64,000 bases of DNA from Anaerococcus pacaensis 9403502 (GCA_000308255.3 HG326667.1:111770-175769); one strand, 5' to 3'; positions 34,434 to 44,476 are shown, counted from the first letter of the stretch. Notes: generated from the sequence alone by a model not told the origin. Numbers and translations: made by a program.

Positions 34434-35669
34434 CTAAAATATAAATTTCATCGCTTTTTCAAATTCTCCCATCTGTTCTATCTTAAAGTCTTCTGTTGCA
34501 TCTACGTATATATCCATTGTTGTACTAATATCAGAATGACCTAGAATAGACTGCATTGCTTTTGTATTTATATTTTGTTCATTAAGCCTTGTAGTAAAGG
34601 TGTGTCTGAAAATGTGATTGCTTAAATGTGGAACTAATAGAATATCATTAGAGTTCGATTTATTTTTATCCATTATACTTAAATTGCAATCTCTAACAAT
34701 TCTTCTTAAAGCTTTATTAAGTGTTCCATTATTGTGAACCTTTCCGAATCTGTTTAAAAATACAAAGTCTTTAAATCCATCGATTGAATCACAACATTCA
34801 ATTCCAAAAGTCTTTTGTAACTCTCTTTCCATAAGAAAAGCATCTTTTACTTTTTGAACCATAGGAATACTTCGCTTACCTGATGCTGTCTTCGGTGTAT
34901 TAATAGCATATCTATTGTTTAATCCTTTACCTTTACTATAATATACCAAAGTCCTATTTACATTTATAAGACCATTATCAAAATCTAGATCGTCCCATTG
35001 CAATCCTGTAACTTCTCCAACTCTCATTCCTGTCCAAAGCATAACAATGAATATTGGATACCATTTTTTATATTCGTCACTATTAGATAAATATTCTTCA
35101 AATAGCACCTGTTCTTCTATTGTCATGGCTTTTTTCTTCGGAGATTCATTTCGATAAGCTACTTTCAATTCCTTCAAAGCATTGTCAGATGGATTAAACC
35201 TTATATATTCGTCATCCACTGCTAATTCTAAAACCTGATGTAGCACAGTATGGACACAATCTATGGTAGAAACCATCAATCCCTGGTCTTCCTTTAATCT
35301 GTTATAAAAACTTCTAACATCAGATCTTTTAATATCAGATAGTTTAATACGACCAAAAGTCGGTTCGACGAATTGTTGATACATATAGATGTAATTTTTA
35401 AAGGTATTATCCTTTAAACCTCTTTTTACCTTTGTCCATAACTTAAAAGTATCATTTACAGACAAGCTACTTCCTTCGTTGTTGATTCCATCTATAGTAT
35501 TGCGTAAAATATCCAATTCCTTTTCTCTTAATTCCTTTAGAGTTTTCGCATAGATAGATTTTCTACGCCCTATTTTGTCTTGCCACTTAAATTCATAAGT
35601 GCCATTTGACCTTTGATATTCACCGTCTTTTAAAACAACCCCTTTACTATCTTTGCGTCTTTTTACCAT
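34434..35669 (-). CDS. int: Tyrosine integrase (Tn916 Int type)
   Basis: A 411-aa tyrosine recombinase with an N-terminal arm-binding domain, a core-binding SAM-like domain (residues 70-165) and a catalytic domain. The catalytic residues are R216 (LWTGMRVGEV), HIFR (H352, R355), H378 (LGHSDISTT) and Y388. It integrates and excises the element. It lies at the element's end next to the attachment block, with xis upstream, as in Tn916. Start at ATG 35669 after AAAAGGAG. Confidence 0.95.
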   Translation of the reverse strand: MVKRRKDSKGVVLKDGEYQRSNGTYEFKWQDKIGRRKSIYAKTLKELREKELDILRNTIDGINNEGSSLSVNDTFKLWTKVKRGLKDNTFKNYIYMYQQFVEPTFGRIKLSDIKRSDVRSFYNRLKEDQGLMVSTIDCVHTVLHQVLELAVDDEYIRFNPSDNALKELKVAYRNESPKKKAMTIEEQVLFEEYLSNSDEYKKWYPIFIVMLWTGMRVGEVTGLQWDDLDFDNGLINVNRTLVYYSKGKGLNNRYAINTPKTASGKRSIPMVQKVKDAFLMERELQKTFGIECCDSIDGFKDFVFLNRFGKVHNNGTLNKALRRIVRDCNLSIMDKNKSNSNDILLVPHLSNHIFRHTFTTRLNEQNINTKAMQSILGHSDISTTMDIYVDATEDFKIEQMGEFEKAMKFIF

Positions 35670-35746
35670 AAAAATTCTCCTTTTTTGATAAAAGACACGC
35701 TATAATTATTATACCGCATTAAGCGTGTTTTATATATAGTTTTAGA

Positions 35747-35956
35747 TTAGATAGAGAACTGTCTATTTAAATATTCTTCCATTAACTTTTTCTTAATAAG
35801 ACGCTTACTACCATTAAATAATACAAAATCGCAATCATTTTCATCCGTTAATTGTCTAACTTTATCTTGACCAATATTAAAATATTCAGATGCTTCTTTT
35901 AATGTTAGAAATGCTTTCTCAGAAACACGAACACCTTTTATATTTTCGTTAATCAT
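35747..35956 (-). CDS. xis: Excisionase (Tn916 Xis-like)
   Basis: 69 aa with a winged-helix/MerR-like fold: VRVSEKAFLTLKEASEYF, NIGQDKVRQLTDEND, then a wing and LIKKKLMEEYLNRQFSI. The length matches Tn916 Xis. I choose the ATG at 35956 because GGAGG lies six bases upstream; the frame upstream of it (to 36022) has no ribosome binding site. It directs the integrase toward excision and is encoded 77 bases upstream of int. Confidence 0.88.
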   Translation of the reverse strand: MINENIKGVRVSEKAFLTLKEASEYFNIGQDKVRQLTDENDCDFVLFNGSKRLIKKKLMEEYLNRQFSI

Positions 35957-36022
35957 AAATCCTCCAAATAATATATTTAAAATATTTATTTTAATATTTT
36001 TAAAGTTTTTTGACATTGACAA

Positions 36023-36327
36023 GTGCCTTGGATTAGCAACATAGGAATCTCACCTCCGCCTCTGTTTAGGATGAGCCGGCTTCAACCTTAGATGTATCAT
36101 TATCCTCATTTTCTTCAAAGCGAATAGGGTATCCCTCCCTATATTCAAACTCTTGCTTATCGCTCCCTTTCTTCTTCCCTTGCTTCTAGCTTAGCAGTAC
36201 TTGTTTTACCGAATTATTCAGCAGAAAGATCTTGGCGGATAGGTTATTACGCTCCAAAAATGATTAATGTCTTGTCCTGGTCTATTCAATTATTAAGGTT
36301 CAAATATTATTTTGTTTTTTAAAAATA
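36023..36327 (-). pseudogene. Decayed reading frame between sigma-like gene and xis
   Basis: About 300 bases without an intact gene. One minus-strand frame reads PIRQDLSAE, a stop, then FGKTSTAKLEAREEERER and a stop. A second frame reads GSDKQEFEYREGYPIRFEEN and ends KVEAGSS. The amphipathic, non-random content suggests a former element gene that I cannot name. Confidence 0.35.
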
Positions 36328-36376
36328 GAAAGAGGACAAAACTCCCCTCACTTTATAAAGGAAAATTTGTCCTCTT
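36321..36376 (-). terminator. Terminator after the sigma-like gene
   Basis: AGAGGACAAA (36331-36340) pairs perfectly with TTTGTCCTCT (36366-36375) across 25 bases, followed by T-rich sequence on the minus strand. Confidence 0.65.
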
Positions 36377-36389
36377 TGGTAACCTGAAA

Positions 36390-36800
36390 TTATATTTCTT
36401 CTATAAATTTCTTTAATTTTTCTAAAATCTTATCTCGTCTTTTTATTAAAGCAGGATGTGATATATTTTGAGTCTTTGCTACTGAACGAAGTGTTTCATC
36501 ATTGAAATATAATCTTTCAATGATTTCCCGTTCATCCTTATTCAACTTTGACATAGCACTTCTAAGTACTTCAATCATCATTTGTGTAGCTACAACTTTT
36601 TCTACATCAACATTTTTATCTTCTAGATTATTTTCAAAATTCCCATCATGATTTAGGGACGAAAAAAAGAGCAAGTGGTTTTTCTTGTCCACCTGCTCTA
36701 AATATTTTTCATGTTCTCTTTCTTGCCAGTAGACTTTGTATATCTGCTCGCTTACTTTGATTTTTTGCCCACCGACATAAAGGTAATATTCTTTTGTCAT
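36390..36800 (-). CDS. Sigma-70 region 4-like regulator (Tn916 Orf7 type)
   Basis: A 136-aa protein. The C-terminal half is a sigma region 4 helix-turn-helix (LNKDEREIIERLYFNDETLR, SVAKTQNISHPALIKRRDKILEKL). The N-terminal half (YYLYVGGQKIKVSEQIYKVY) is the domain found in Tn916 Orf7 and related element regulators. In Tn916 this class of protein takes part in controlling excision and transfer genes. It lies upstream of xis and int as expected. Confidence 0.82.
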   Translation of the reverse strand: MTKEYYLYVGGQKIKVSEQIYKVYWQEREHEKYLEQVDKKNHLLFFSSLNHDGNFENNLEDKNVDVEKVVATQMMIEVLRSAMSKLNKDEREIIERLYFNDETLRSVAKTQNISHPALIKRRDKILEKLKKFIEEI

Positions 36801-36927
36801 TTATGTTTCCTCCATTTCTTTTTTGTCTATTTGTTATTCAGACAAAAAAGGAGGACTCCTGCATCTTGGCATAAGAAGTCCTCTGAAATGAAAGAAATCC
36901 GTTCTTTCTTTTACTATATTTAATTGT

Positions 36928-37184
36928 TTAGACGAGAATATATAAAGACAGACAACTACAAGAATTATAGAAAAAAGGAGTATTTTTATTCCATTTCAAT
37001 TCTACAAGGTAACTTATACACTTGTTCATCTCCCTTTCCCTCCGTTCATTATAGATAAATATAAGCATCATAAGTACTCCATAAATAAGTGGATAAAGAC
37101 CAATAACTATCATTGTTATTACTGCTGGAATAGATAACTGAAAGAATAAATCTATCGGTCTTTTGCTATTAATTGTTCTTTCAT
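36928..37184 (-). pseudogene. MATE-family efflux transporter, 5' remnant
   Basis: An ATG at 37184 reads MKEQLIAK and then loses frame. One base over, the sequence continues RPIDLFFQLSIPAVITMIVI and GLYPLIYGVLMM, which is the first helix region of MATE transporters, and soon ends in a degenerate tail. It directly follows the ABC gene with a good ribosome binding site, so the operon once was TetR-ABC-ABC-MATE. Confidence 0.6.
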
Positions 37185-37199
37185 ATTTAACTATTTCTC

Positions 37200-38924
37200 C
37201 TAATACGAATACATTTCAGTCAAATCAGATTTTTCAATCATATTTCTATATAACTGTGATTCATTATAAATTTCATCATGTGTACCATTTGACACAACTT
37301 TGCCCTCATCAAGCAAAATTATCTGGTTTACATTTTGAATAGATTTTAATCTATGTGAAATAATGATAACCGTTTTATTCTTTATAAGTTTATTTAATCC
37401 TTCTTGAATTTTTGCTTCATTTTCTACATCCAATGAAGCTGCAATTTCGTCAAGAAGAATAATTGGTGCATCTTTCAAAATGGCTCTTGCAATTGAAATT
37501 CTCTGTCTTTCACCTCCTGATAATTTTGCCCCATTTTCTCCCACAATTGTTTGTATGCCCTCAGGAAGCCTGTCTATAATTTCTTGACAACCGGCAATTC
37601 GAGCTACTTCTCTCACTTCATCGTCCGTTGCATTCGTATTTCCTATGCGTATATTTTCCATAATAGAAGTGTTAAACAGCACAACATCTTGAAATACGAC
37701 TGAAATTTTTTTAAATAAGCACTCAGTATCTACTGTTTTAATATCATGACCCCCAATTAAAATCCGACCGCTATCATAATCGTAAAGTCTTGACATCAAT
37801 TTTAATAATGTTGATTTTCCACAACCTGATGGTCCAATAAGTGCAGTAATTTGGTTCTGTTTTGCTGTAAAAGTAACATTATTGATAACTTTCTTATTTT
37901 TCCCTGAATATGAGAAATCCACATTTTGAAAACTAATATCATAATTATCAAAATCTACATTATTTCCAATTTGGGCTTTAGTATTTCTTAACTCTTTAAT
38001 TCTATTAATTCTTGCATCAAGATAAAAAATTTCTCCAAGATACATATAAATACCTTCTAAACCTTCAGAGATTTTAGTTGCTGCAATAATATATCCAACT
38101 AAATATAACAAAGGCACCTCATTACTTATAAACATATGGAGTCCAACAACGCTTGTAATACCTATAGATAACTTTGTGATCCATCCAGCCAAGCTTACTG
38201 GGAAAGCTTGAACAATTTCTGCTCTCATTTGAATTTTTTCGGATTCGTCAAGCTTTTTAGAAATGTTTTCTATCGTATTTTCCTTTAATCCATAACTTTT
38301 TATTTCTTGACTCATTTCAATAGATGATTGAAATTCTTCTGAAATCTCTCTTAATTTTTCGTAATGATTTCCTCTCACCTTTATTTGGCTTTTTTTTGAT
38401 AAATATAAAATACCTGCTGAAATAATCAGTGGAAGTAACACACAAATTCCAAGTTTAAAATCTCCTATTAACATCATCACGCCTATCACAATGAAAAAGT
38501 AAACATAGCCAATTGTATGACCTATTGCGTGAGCTAAAGCATGTTCAATTGCCGCAACATCTGCCATAACTGTCTGTGAAAGATCAGAGATATCATGTTT
38601 TGAAAAATAATCTAATGGCAATTTTTTTAGTATATCCGCTATTTCGATTCTTAAATTGGCAGATTCTTTATAAGTTTCGTTATATGTGGTTTTATAATTC
38701 ATATTTGTTGCCACATAAACAAGTATTATGATTATCCCAATTCCTAAAACATAAGTTTCAAGTCCATGCCCTTTATTTTCTAAAATAGATTGCACAAAAA
38801 ACATCATTAAAATCATTGGAAGCATATAAATAGCATAATATGCAAATGAAGACCATACGGATTTTTCCAGACCTTTTGCTCCGGCTTCAGTTAATTGAAA
38901 TTTCTTTTGTAAATATTTTCTCAT
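37200..38924 (-). CDS. ABC half-transporter 1 of a heterodimeric pair (IrtA/SiaD-like group)
   Basis: 574 aa from the ATG at 38924, which follows GGAGGG and overlaps the stop of the preceding gene. Six-span membrane domain (20-310) and ATPase with Walker A GPSGCGKSTLLKL, signature LSGGERQRISIARAI and Walker B PIILLDEIAAS. Pairs of this type occur beside ECF modules of the Trep_Strep class in streptococci and clostridia and are linked to iron, haem or siderophore traffic, but drug export is not excluded. Confidence 0.88.
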   Translation of the reverse strand: MRKYLQKKFQLTEAGAKGLEKSVWSSFAYYAIYMLPMILMMFFVQSILENKGHGLETYVLGIGIIIILVYVATNMNYKTTYNETYKESANLRIEIADILKKLPLDYFSKHDISDLSQTVMADVAAIEHALAHAIGHTIGYVYFFIVIGVMMLIGDFKLGICVLLPLIISAGILYLSKKSQIKVRGNHYEKLREISEEFQSSIEMSQEIKSYGLKENTIENISKKLDESEKIQMRAEIVQAFPVSLAGWITKLSIGITSVVGLHMFISNEVPLLYLVGYIIAATKISEGLEGIYMYLGEIFYLDARINRIKELRNTKAQIGNNVDFDNYDISFQNVDFSYSGKNKKVINNVTFTAKQNQITALIGPSGCGKSTLLKLMSRLYDYDSGRILIGGHDIKTVDTECLFKKISVVFQDVVLFNTSIMENIRIGNTNATDDEVREVARIAGCQEIIDRLPEGIQTIVGENGAKLSGGERQRISIARAILKDAPIILLDEIAASLDVENEAKIQEGLNKLIKNKTVIIISHRLKSIQNVNQIILLDEGKVVSNGTHDEIYNESQLYRNMIEKSDLTEMYSY

Positions 38925-40666
38925 TACATTACCCTCCAATCATTTGCTTTTTCATACAAGTTTTGAAGTTCTCTATATCTTCCATTTAAATTCATTAGAT
39001 TTGTATCATTACCTCGCTCAATAACTTTGCCATTTTCAATGAACAATATCTCATCAACATTTCTAATTGAAGATAATCTGTGAGCAATCATAATGGTTGT
39101 TTTCCCTTTCATTAAATTTGAAAAAGCTTGTTGAAGTTCATACTCGTTTTCGGGATCTGCGGCAGCTGAAGCTTCATCGAGTATAATAATCTTAGATTTT
39201 TTCAAAATAGCTCTTGCAATGGCAACCCTTTGTACTTCACCACCTGATAAATGCACTCCCTTTGAGCCTATAATGGTATTCTCCTTTTCAGGAAATTTTG
39301 CCAAAATACTTTCGCACTTTGCCAAATGCAGAGCATTCATAATTTCTTCTCTTGTCGCATTTTGGTCACCCATTTTTACATTTTCATAAATAGAGGCTTT
39401 AAATAATTTTGAGTTTTGAAATACAAATGAAATATTTTGAAGTAATGTTTCCTCGCTATATTCTCGTATATCATAACCACCAATTTTTATACTGCCACTA
39501 TTTAAAGAATAAAAACCTGATATCAATTTCGCTATCGTTGACTTCCCTGACCCAGATGGTCCAACTAAAGCAAAAGTTTTTCCCTCATCTAACTTAAAGC
39601 TCAAATTTTCTATAATATATTTTTCATCATATTTAAAGAAAACCCTATCAAACTCAATATCATAATGTTTAAATTCTTTTCTTTCACCATGTTCTAATTT
39701 TTCATTCTTCATTCCATCTATCAAATTCTCTAAACGATCTATTACCTGTCCGGCATTAAAGTTATTTTGTGAAGCAAACATAACTTTCATAAATGATGAA
39801 AATATAACCCCAGAAAAACAAGTAAAGAAGATTACTTTTGCAAGAATCATCCCAGCTTGTTCTCCTTTTGTTATAAAATACATACTGCAAGGAATACATA
39901 TCAAATAATAGGTATTAAATAACGTTTGAAATGACACATACGGCTTTCTGCAACTTAAGGAATATTCATAAGTGTTTTTTGAGTATTGGAGAATTGCATC
40001 CAATAAACTTTTATAGGAACGAACGGTTATCCCAAAAATCTTCAATACTTGCATTCCTCTAACATATTCAATTATCTCTGAACTCATTTTCTCCAGAGAA
40101 TTAGAATATGCCATCATAAATTCTTCTCCACCATACATTGATTTGTATTGAAAAATACCTACTACAATTGTTATAGCCAACAAAATACCAAGTCTATAAT
40201 CAACAGCAAAGGTCATAATAAACATTAAAATTGGCAACATTCCTGCAACAACATTATCAGGAATCAAATGTGCCACTGTAGAATGTGTTTCTCCAGCATT
40301 ATCGTCAATAATCTTTCTTACTTTCCCTGACGGATTCGTATCAAAGAAAGCAAAAGAAGCATTGAATAGATTTTTTAACCCAGTTTTTCTGATATTTGTT
40401 TCTAATCTAAAACCAAGCATATGTGATACCATCAATGCCACAAAGTAAATAACTCCATACGATACCATATAGATTACAATCAATTTACTATCTTTTATAG
40501 CCGCACTATAATCTTTGGTAACTAATAATTCGCAAAACAAATCCCACAAATACCAGTAAGAAGCCATTAAACATATTGTGGAAATAGCAGCTAATAGCAT
40601 TGAACCATATGCGAATGTTTTTCTTTCAGGAACATACTTAAATAATTTTTTGTATAATTTAAACAT
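38924..40666 (-). CDS. ABC half-transporter 2 of a heterodimeric pair
   Basis: 580 aa with a six-span domain and an ATPase domain: Walker A GPSGSGKSTIAKL, signature LSGGEVQRVAIARAI, Walker B KIIILDEASAAADPENE. The catalytic glutamate is present in both halves of the pair, so both sites may be active. It is the second gene of the TetR-ABC-ABC operon, 16 bases after tetR, and its stop overlaps the start of its partner. Confidence 0.9.
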   Translation of the reverse strand: MFKLYKKLFKYVPERKTFAYGSMLLAAISTICLMASYWYLWDLFCELLVTKDYSAAIKDSKLIVIYMVSYGVIYFVALMVSHMLGFRLETNIRKTGLKNLFNASFAFFDTNPSGKVRKIIDDNAGETHSTVAHLIPDNVVAGMLPILMFIMTFAVDYRLGILLAITIVVGIFQYKSMYGGEEFMMAYSNSLEKMSSEIIEYVRGMQVLKIFGITVRSYKSLLDAILQYSKNTYEYSLSCRKPYVSFQTLFNTYYLICIPCSMYFITKGEQAGMILAKVIFFTCFSGVIFSSFMKVMFASQNNFNAGQVIDRLENLIDGMKNEKLEHGERKEFKHYDIEFDRVFFKYDEKYIIENLSFKLDEGKTFALVGPSGSGKSTIAKLISGFYSLNSGSIKIGGYDIREYSEETLLQNISFVFQNSKLFKASIYENVKMGDQNATREEIMNALHLAKCESILAKFPEKENTIIGSKGVHLSGGEVQRVAIARAILKKSKIIILDEASAAADPENEYELQQAFSNLMKGKTTIMIAHRLSSIRNVDEILFIENGKVIERGNDTNLMNLNGRYRELQNLYEKANDWRVM

Positions 40667-40682
40667 TTTTCTTCTCCAAATC

Positions 40683-41294
40683 TTATATTCTCAGCAAATC
40701 TTTCCATCCAGCATAGAAAAATTTTTTAACGTGTTGAATGTAAATATTAGCTTCATTTAAATTCATATTTTGGGAAAGAGGTACTAAAATTCCCTTTATA
40801 TATGAACTGACTAATATATGAACAAGTTCATACAAAATAAATTCATCTACATCACTTTTATTGTTAGTTCTAATAAATTGTATGGTTGCATCTGTAATTA
40901 TTTTAGAAATTTCATCAAAATAGAACTCATATTTTGTTCCACCTGATAAATTTAAAATCATTAAAAATTCTTCCTTGTATTCATATATCAATCCAATAAA
41001 TCTATCTTCATTCTCCCAATTTTTAAAGACACAATTTATTTGCTCCTCTTTGGGTAATTTTTTGTAATCTCTATGTTCTTTATCAAGGAATTCTTTGAGT
41101 CTATTTGCGGGTTTTTCAACTAGGCTATTAAATAAATCTTCTTTAGCACTAAATCTCTTGTATAACGCTCCAGTAGTTATGCCTGCATTTTTACAAATTA
41201 CATTTAAAGAAGTTTTTTCAAACCCATTTCGTTTAAATTCTTTTTTTGCATTTTCCAATAATCTAGGAGTAATGCTAATATCTTGGTTCGCCAT
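40683..41294 (-). CDS. TetR-family repressor
   Basis: A 203-aa protein with the N-terminal helix-turn-helix (ENAKKEFKRNGFEKTSLNVI, CKNAGITTGALYKRFSAKED) and a divergent ligand domain. It is the first gene of the operon with the two ABC genes. A 21-bp palindrome 18 bases upstream of its start is the likely operator. Confidence 0.9.
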   Translation of the reverse strand: MANQDISITPRLLENAKKEFKRNGFEKTSLNVICKNAGITTGALYKRFSAKEDLFNSLVEKPANRLKEFLDKEHRDYKKLPKEEQINCVFKNWENEDRFIGLIYEYKEEFLMILNLSGGTKYEFYFDEISKIITDATIQFIRTNNKSDVDEFILYELVHILVSSYIKGILVPLSQNMNLNEANIYIQHVKKFFYAGWKDLLRI

Positions 41295-41311
41295 AAAATT
41301 CCCCCTTGTAC

Positions 41312-41332
41312 ATTGATAATAGTACTATCAAT
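41312..41332. promoter_or_regulatory. Likely TetR operator
   Basis: ATTGATA (41312-41318) and TATCAAT (41326-41332) are perfect inverted arms around ATAGTAC, right upstream of the tetR start. Size, symmetry and position fit a TetR-family operator. Confidence 0.65.
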
Positions 41333-41346
41333 TATGTTATTTTTTT

Positions 41347-41375
41347 TGCAAGAGGCATCTTAGTACCTCTTGCAA
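41347..41375. other. Strong hairpin between the ECF and TetR operons
   Basis: TTGCAAGAGG (41347-41356) pairs perfectly with CCTCTTGCAA (41366-41375). The eight-T run lies on the wrong side for a plus-strand terminator, and the minus strand has an A-run instead. It may be a protein site or a termination signal without a U-tract. Confidence 0.45.
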
Positions 41376-41463
41376 AAGCAAAATCAAAACAAACAATCAA
41401 AGTTGCTGATTTATTTTGTCCATTATTTTAAAAAAGAACCTAAAGCTTAATTCATCATTTCAT

Positions 41464-42948
41464 CTACATGTAAACCTGATTCCAAAATTCTTGAAGTGTC
41501 TCCTGTATTGCCATATCATCTATATTTCCAATACATTTTACTTCCCCACATTCAAGAAATAGAATATAATCACAGCATCTTGAAACAAGCTCCGAATCAT
41601 GCGTAATCACAAATTGCGTTCGTCTCGCCGCCTTCATACGCTTTATAGCATCTGCCACCTCAATCATATGCATATAATCAAGTCCACTAGTTGGTTCATC
41701 ATATAGGAGAAATCTTTTATCAGATGCAAGCGCACTAGCCATTGCAACACGTTGTTTTTGCCCTCCGGACAAAGACATGGGATGAGAGTCTTTAAATTCT
41801 TCCAACCCTAACTCTTTCAGAATAATATTTGTTCTTTTCTCCTGTTCTTCATGAGACAATCCTAACCTCTCCATAGATAACCTGACTTCTTCAAATACAC
41901 TTTCGGTAAAAAGCTGCTGATTTACATCCTGCATAACAATATAAGTACTTTCGATTCGATTTTTTCTTTTAAAACTTTCTCCATTTAGAAAGATATCCCC
42001 TTTCGACCTTTTTTCCAAACCACAGAAAGCATGTCCGAAAGTAGATTTACCTGCTCCATTGTTTCCAACAATGCCGATAATAGAGTTTTCCGGAAGGTTT
42101 ATATAAGGAATAGAAAGAGCCGGTTTATTTTCTCCTTTGTAAGTATAACTAAAATCAACAAACTCTATTTTTCCAGCATTATCCGTTGCTCTATTCTCTT
42201 TTTGAAATTCAGGCTTACTTCTAAGCCCCATAATTTTTAATTGTTCTTTACTGATTTTCTTAAATTGTTCTATTGTATAATCATTTATAATTCGTCCATT
42301 TTTCATATATATCACACGATCAGCTAAATCCATAAGCCATTCCAAACGATGTTCAGCAATTATCACCGTTTTTCTATCCTGCTTCCATTTTTTAATAATC
42401 TTTCGCAGCTGTGCGATAGTATGCGTGTCTAAATTGGAAGTAGGCTCGTCCATAACGACTATTGGAGGATTAGGTGCTATAGCGGAAGCACAAGCAACCC
42501 TCTGTTTTTCCCCGCCAGATAGAGAAAAAAGACTTTTCCCTAGCAATGCAGTAATATCAAGAGCCTCAACAATATTTTCAAAACGTTCAAAAATAAGTTG
42601 TTTCTCCATTCCGAGATTTTCACATGTGAATACTACTTCTGTATCTGTTTTAACTGTATAAAACTGGGATTTTGGATTCTGAAATACTGATCCTACATAA
42701 TACGCTAGCTGATACAGTTCACATTCAGCTACATTGTTTCCGCAAACAAAAACTTCACCTGACATTTCCCCTTCATAAAAATGCGGAACTAGACCATTTA
42801 TCATTCTTGTAAGAGTTGTTTTTCCACAACCAGATTCACCACAAAGCAGGACAACTTGACCTTCCGGAATATTTAAGCTCACATCTCGCATACCATTATT
42901 TCTCTGCCCGTTCTTATATACAAAACTTGCATTTTCAAATTTAATCAT
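41464..42948 (-). CDS. ECF transporter double ATPase (EcfA-EcfA' fusion)
   Basis: 494 aa from the ATG at 42948 (AAAGGGGGC upstream, ATGA overlap with ecfT). It has two ABC ATPase domains in tandem. Domain 1 has Walker A CGESGCGKTTLTRM, signature LSGGEKQRVACASAI and VVMDEPTSNLD. Domain 2 has GNNGAGKSTFGHA, LSGGQKQRVAMASAL and LYDEPTSGLD. It drives an energy-coupling-factor importer together with the T and S proteins encoded upstream. The frame open to 43032 is an extension without a start signal. Confidence 0.92.
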   Translation of the reverse strand: MIKFENASFVYKNGQRNNGMRDVSLNIPEGQVVLLCGESGCGKTTLTRMINGLVPHFYEGEMSGEVFVCGNNVAECELYQLAYYVGSVFQNPKSQFYTVKTDTEVVFTCENLGMEKQLIFERFENIVEALDITALLGKSLFSLSGGEKQRVACASAIAPNPPIVVMDEPTSNLDTHTIAQLRKIIKKWKQDRKTVIIAEHRLEWLMDLADRVIYMKNGRIINDYTIEQFKKISKEQLKIMGLRSKPEFQKENRATDNAGKIEFVDFSYTYKGENKPALSIPYINLPENSIIGIVGNNGAGKSTFGHAFCGLEKRSKGDIFLNGESFKRKNRIESTYIVMQDVNQQLFTESVFEEVRLSMERLGLSHEEQEKRTNIILKELGLEEFKDSHPMSLSGGQKQRVAMASALASDKRFLLYDEPTSGLDYMHMIEVADAIKRMKAARRTQFVITHDSELVSRCCDYILFLECGEVKCIGNIDDMAIQETLQEFWNQVYM

Positions 42949-43688
42949 AAAGCCCCCTTTTGCTTGAACATAAGAATAAAATAAAGGATATAAAAAATAA
43001 TTAAACTGCCGAAAACAAGATAGTCTTTCCACGTAAACCCAATATTACTTACATTAGTTCTTTCATTAGGTGCTGCAAGTCCCCTTGTAAGTGCAGAAGC
43101 AGCCAAATCATTACCAATAGATACAATGCTTGTTAAAAATGGAACCATCCTAAACTCTAACATCATAAGAGGGTTGCGAAAAGAACCTATCCCTCGCAAT
43201 TTCATAGCATCTCGCACATTTACATATTCTTCTCTAATGGTAGGAAAAAAACGAAATGTTACCGAAATAGGAATTGTAAGTTTTTTCGTAACATGCATTC
43301 TATCCATAGCTGCAATAAACTCGCCTACAGATGTTGTTGAAAAAATAAAATATGCCATCATATAACCAGGAATAATTTCTACCGAAAATGCAATTATTCC
43401 CGTAAACAAGAGGTTAAACCAAGTTGGTAAATGCGGTGCAAGAAGATCTGGAACAAATAGTGCAAAAAGATACAAAGCAAAAAAATAAACTACTGCTCGC
43501 ACCTTCTTTAAAACAATCAAAAAAACAAACGGCAAAAGTGAAAGTATCGTGTGAAAAACTTTTAAGTATCCAACAGGAGAACCACTGAGCAAAGTAGTTG
43601 ATACAAGCAAACACATCAATATCTTTGTTCGTGGATCAAGATATAGTTTATCCGCCGTTGCATTTTTCTGATATAGTTCAGAAATCAT
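42945..43688 (-). CDS. ECF transporter transmembrane protein EcfT
   Basis: A 247-aa membrane protein with about five spans and the CbiQ/EcfT coupling motifs in the form AMKLRGIGSFRN and ALTRGLAAPN (the two xRG helices that contact the ATPases). It lies between the S and A genes with a one-base overlap upstream and an ATGA overlap downstream. Confidence 0.9.
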   Translation of the reverse strand: MISELYQKNATADKLYLDPRTKILMCLLVSTTLLSGSPVGYLKVFHTILSLLPFVFLIVLKKVRAVVYFFALYLFALFVPDLLAPHLPTWFNLLFTGIIAFSVEIIPGYMMAYFIFSTTSVGEFIAAMDRMHVTKKLTIPISVTFRFFPTIREEYVNVRDAMKLRGIGSFRNPLMMLEFRMVPFLTSIVSIGNDLAASALTRGLAAPNERTNVSNIGFTWKDYLVFGSLIIFYILYFILMFKQKGAL

Positions 43689-44299
43689 TACACCAACCCG
43701 CTTCTTTCAAAATGTTTCCTCAAAACCTTACGACCAATCATCCCGCCAAGAAAGCCGCCCACAAAGCAAGAAACAATCAAAAGAGGGAATAACCACCAGT
43801 TACTATGAAACCATCCATAAACAGAATACATAAATGTTTCTCCATAGCTAGCTGCCTTATTCTTTAACCATTCCTGACTCGCTGTGAGCCAATGTACATA
43901 ATTTCCCGCAATACATATACTCGATACTGCATATGCAAGAACACACCCCATGCTCTTTTGGTATTTGGAAGCTTTCAAAATAAGTTCTCCAACAATTCCT
44001 GTTATGATTGCCCAAATCAATAGATCATATCCCATTCCTGTTAAAATCATGGCAATCCCAATTACTGCCTGTAAAATTATTAGCATTCCAAATTTCTTTA
44101 TCTTTGTAAAATAAAGCATCATTGGAATACCTTCTACAAATGGGACAACAAAAGTGAGAAGTAAAAAGCCAATTGGAATCAACCCCAAAGTGCATGCGAC
44201 TGCAATAATAATAACCACATAAATCGCTGAAAAAATCCCAGCATTGATTAAATCTTTACCATTTAATCTGTTTGGATTCAAACCTTTCTTATCTGTCAT
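43688..44299 (-). CDS. ECF substrate-binding membrane protein (Trep_Strep/SiaF-like)
   Basis: 203 aa from the ATG at 44299, which follows AAGGAGG; the longer frame from a TTG at 44344 contains that site internally. Six predicted spans. It resembles the Trep_Strep family of S components (LNGKDLINAGIFSAIYVVII, PFVEGIPMMLYFTKIKKFG). Members of this group act in haem uptake in Streptococcus and Staphylococcus (SiaFGH, LhaSTA), so haem or another iron-related compound is a reasonable guess. Operon S-T-A, divergent from araC. Confidence 0.78.
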   Translation of the reverse strand: MTDKKGLNPNRLNGKDLINAGIFSAIYVVIIIAVACTLGLIPIGFLLLTFVVPFVEGIPMMLYFTKIKKFGMLIILQAVIGIAMILTGMGYDLLIWAIITGIVGELILKASKYQKSMGCVLAYAVSSICIAGNYVHWLTASQEWLKNKAASYGETFMYSVYGWFHSNWWLFPLLIVSCFVGGFLGGMIGRKVLRKHFERSGLV

Positions 44300-44476
44300 G
44301 TAATACATCCTCCTTAATTTTTTATATTTACGCTTGATACTCAAGAAACATCATTTAGTATTTTATCCAATACATATTATTAATTTATAAACTCATTTTA
44401 CTTGATTTCCCTTGTGGTTCAGCATATAATATATACAAAAGGTTAGACCTAGCTAACTCATATATTTATTATAATA

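Noticed and set aside
36928..37113. A 61-codon membrane protein as a separate gene
   Set aside because: It is the frame-displaced remainder of a MATE transporter start, without its own ribosome binding site.
41347..41375. Rho-independent terminator of the ECF operon
   Set aside because: The stem is strong, but on the minus strand it is followed by an A-run and on the plus strand by AAAAGC, so no U-tract fits.
42949..43032. N-terminal 28-residue extension of the ECF double ATPase
   Set aside because: It overlaps ecfT in another frame and lacks a start signal. The ATG at 42948 has a good ribosome binding site.
44448..44470. DtxR/IdeR box upstream of the ECF operon
   Set aside because: The half-sites GGTTAG and CTAAC look right, but they are six bases apart instead of one, so the operator would not fit the protein.
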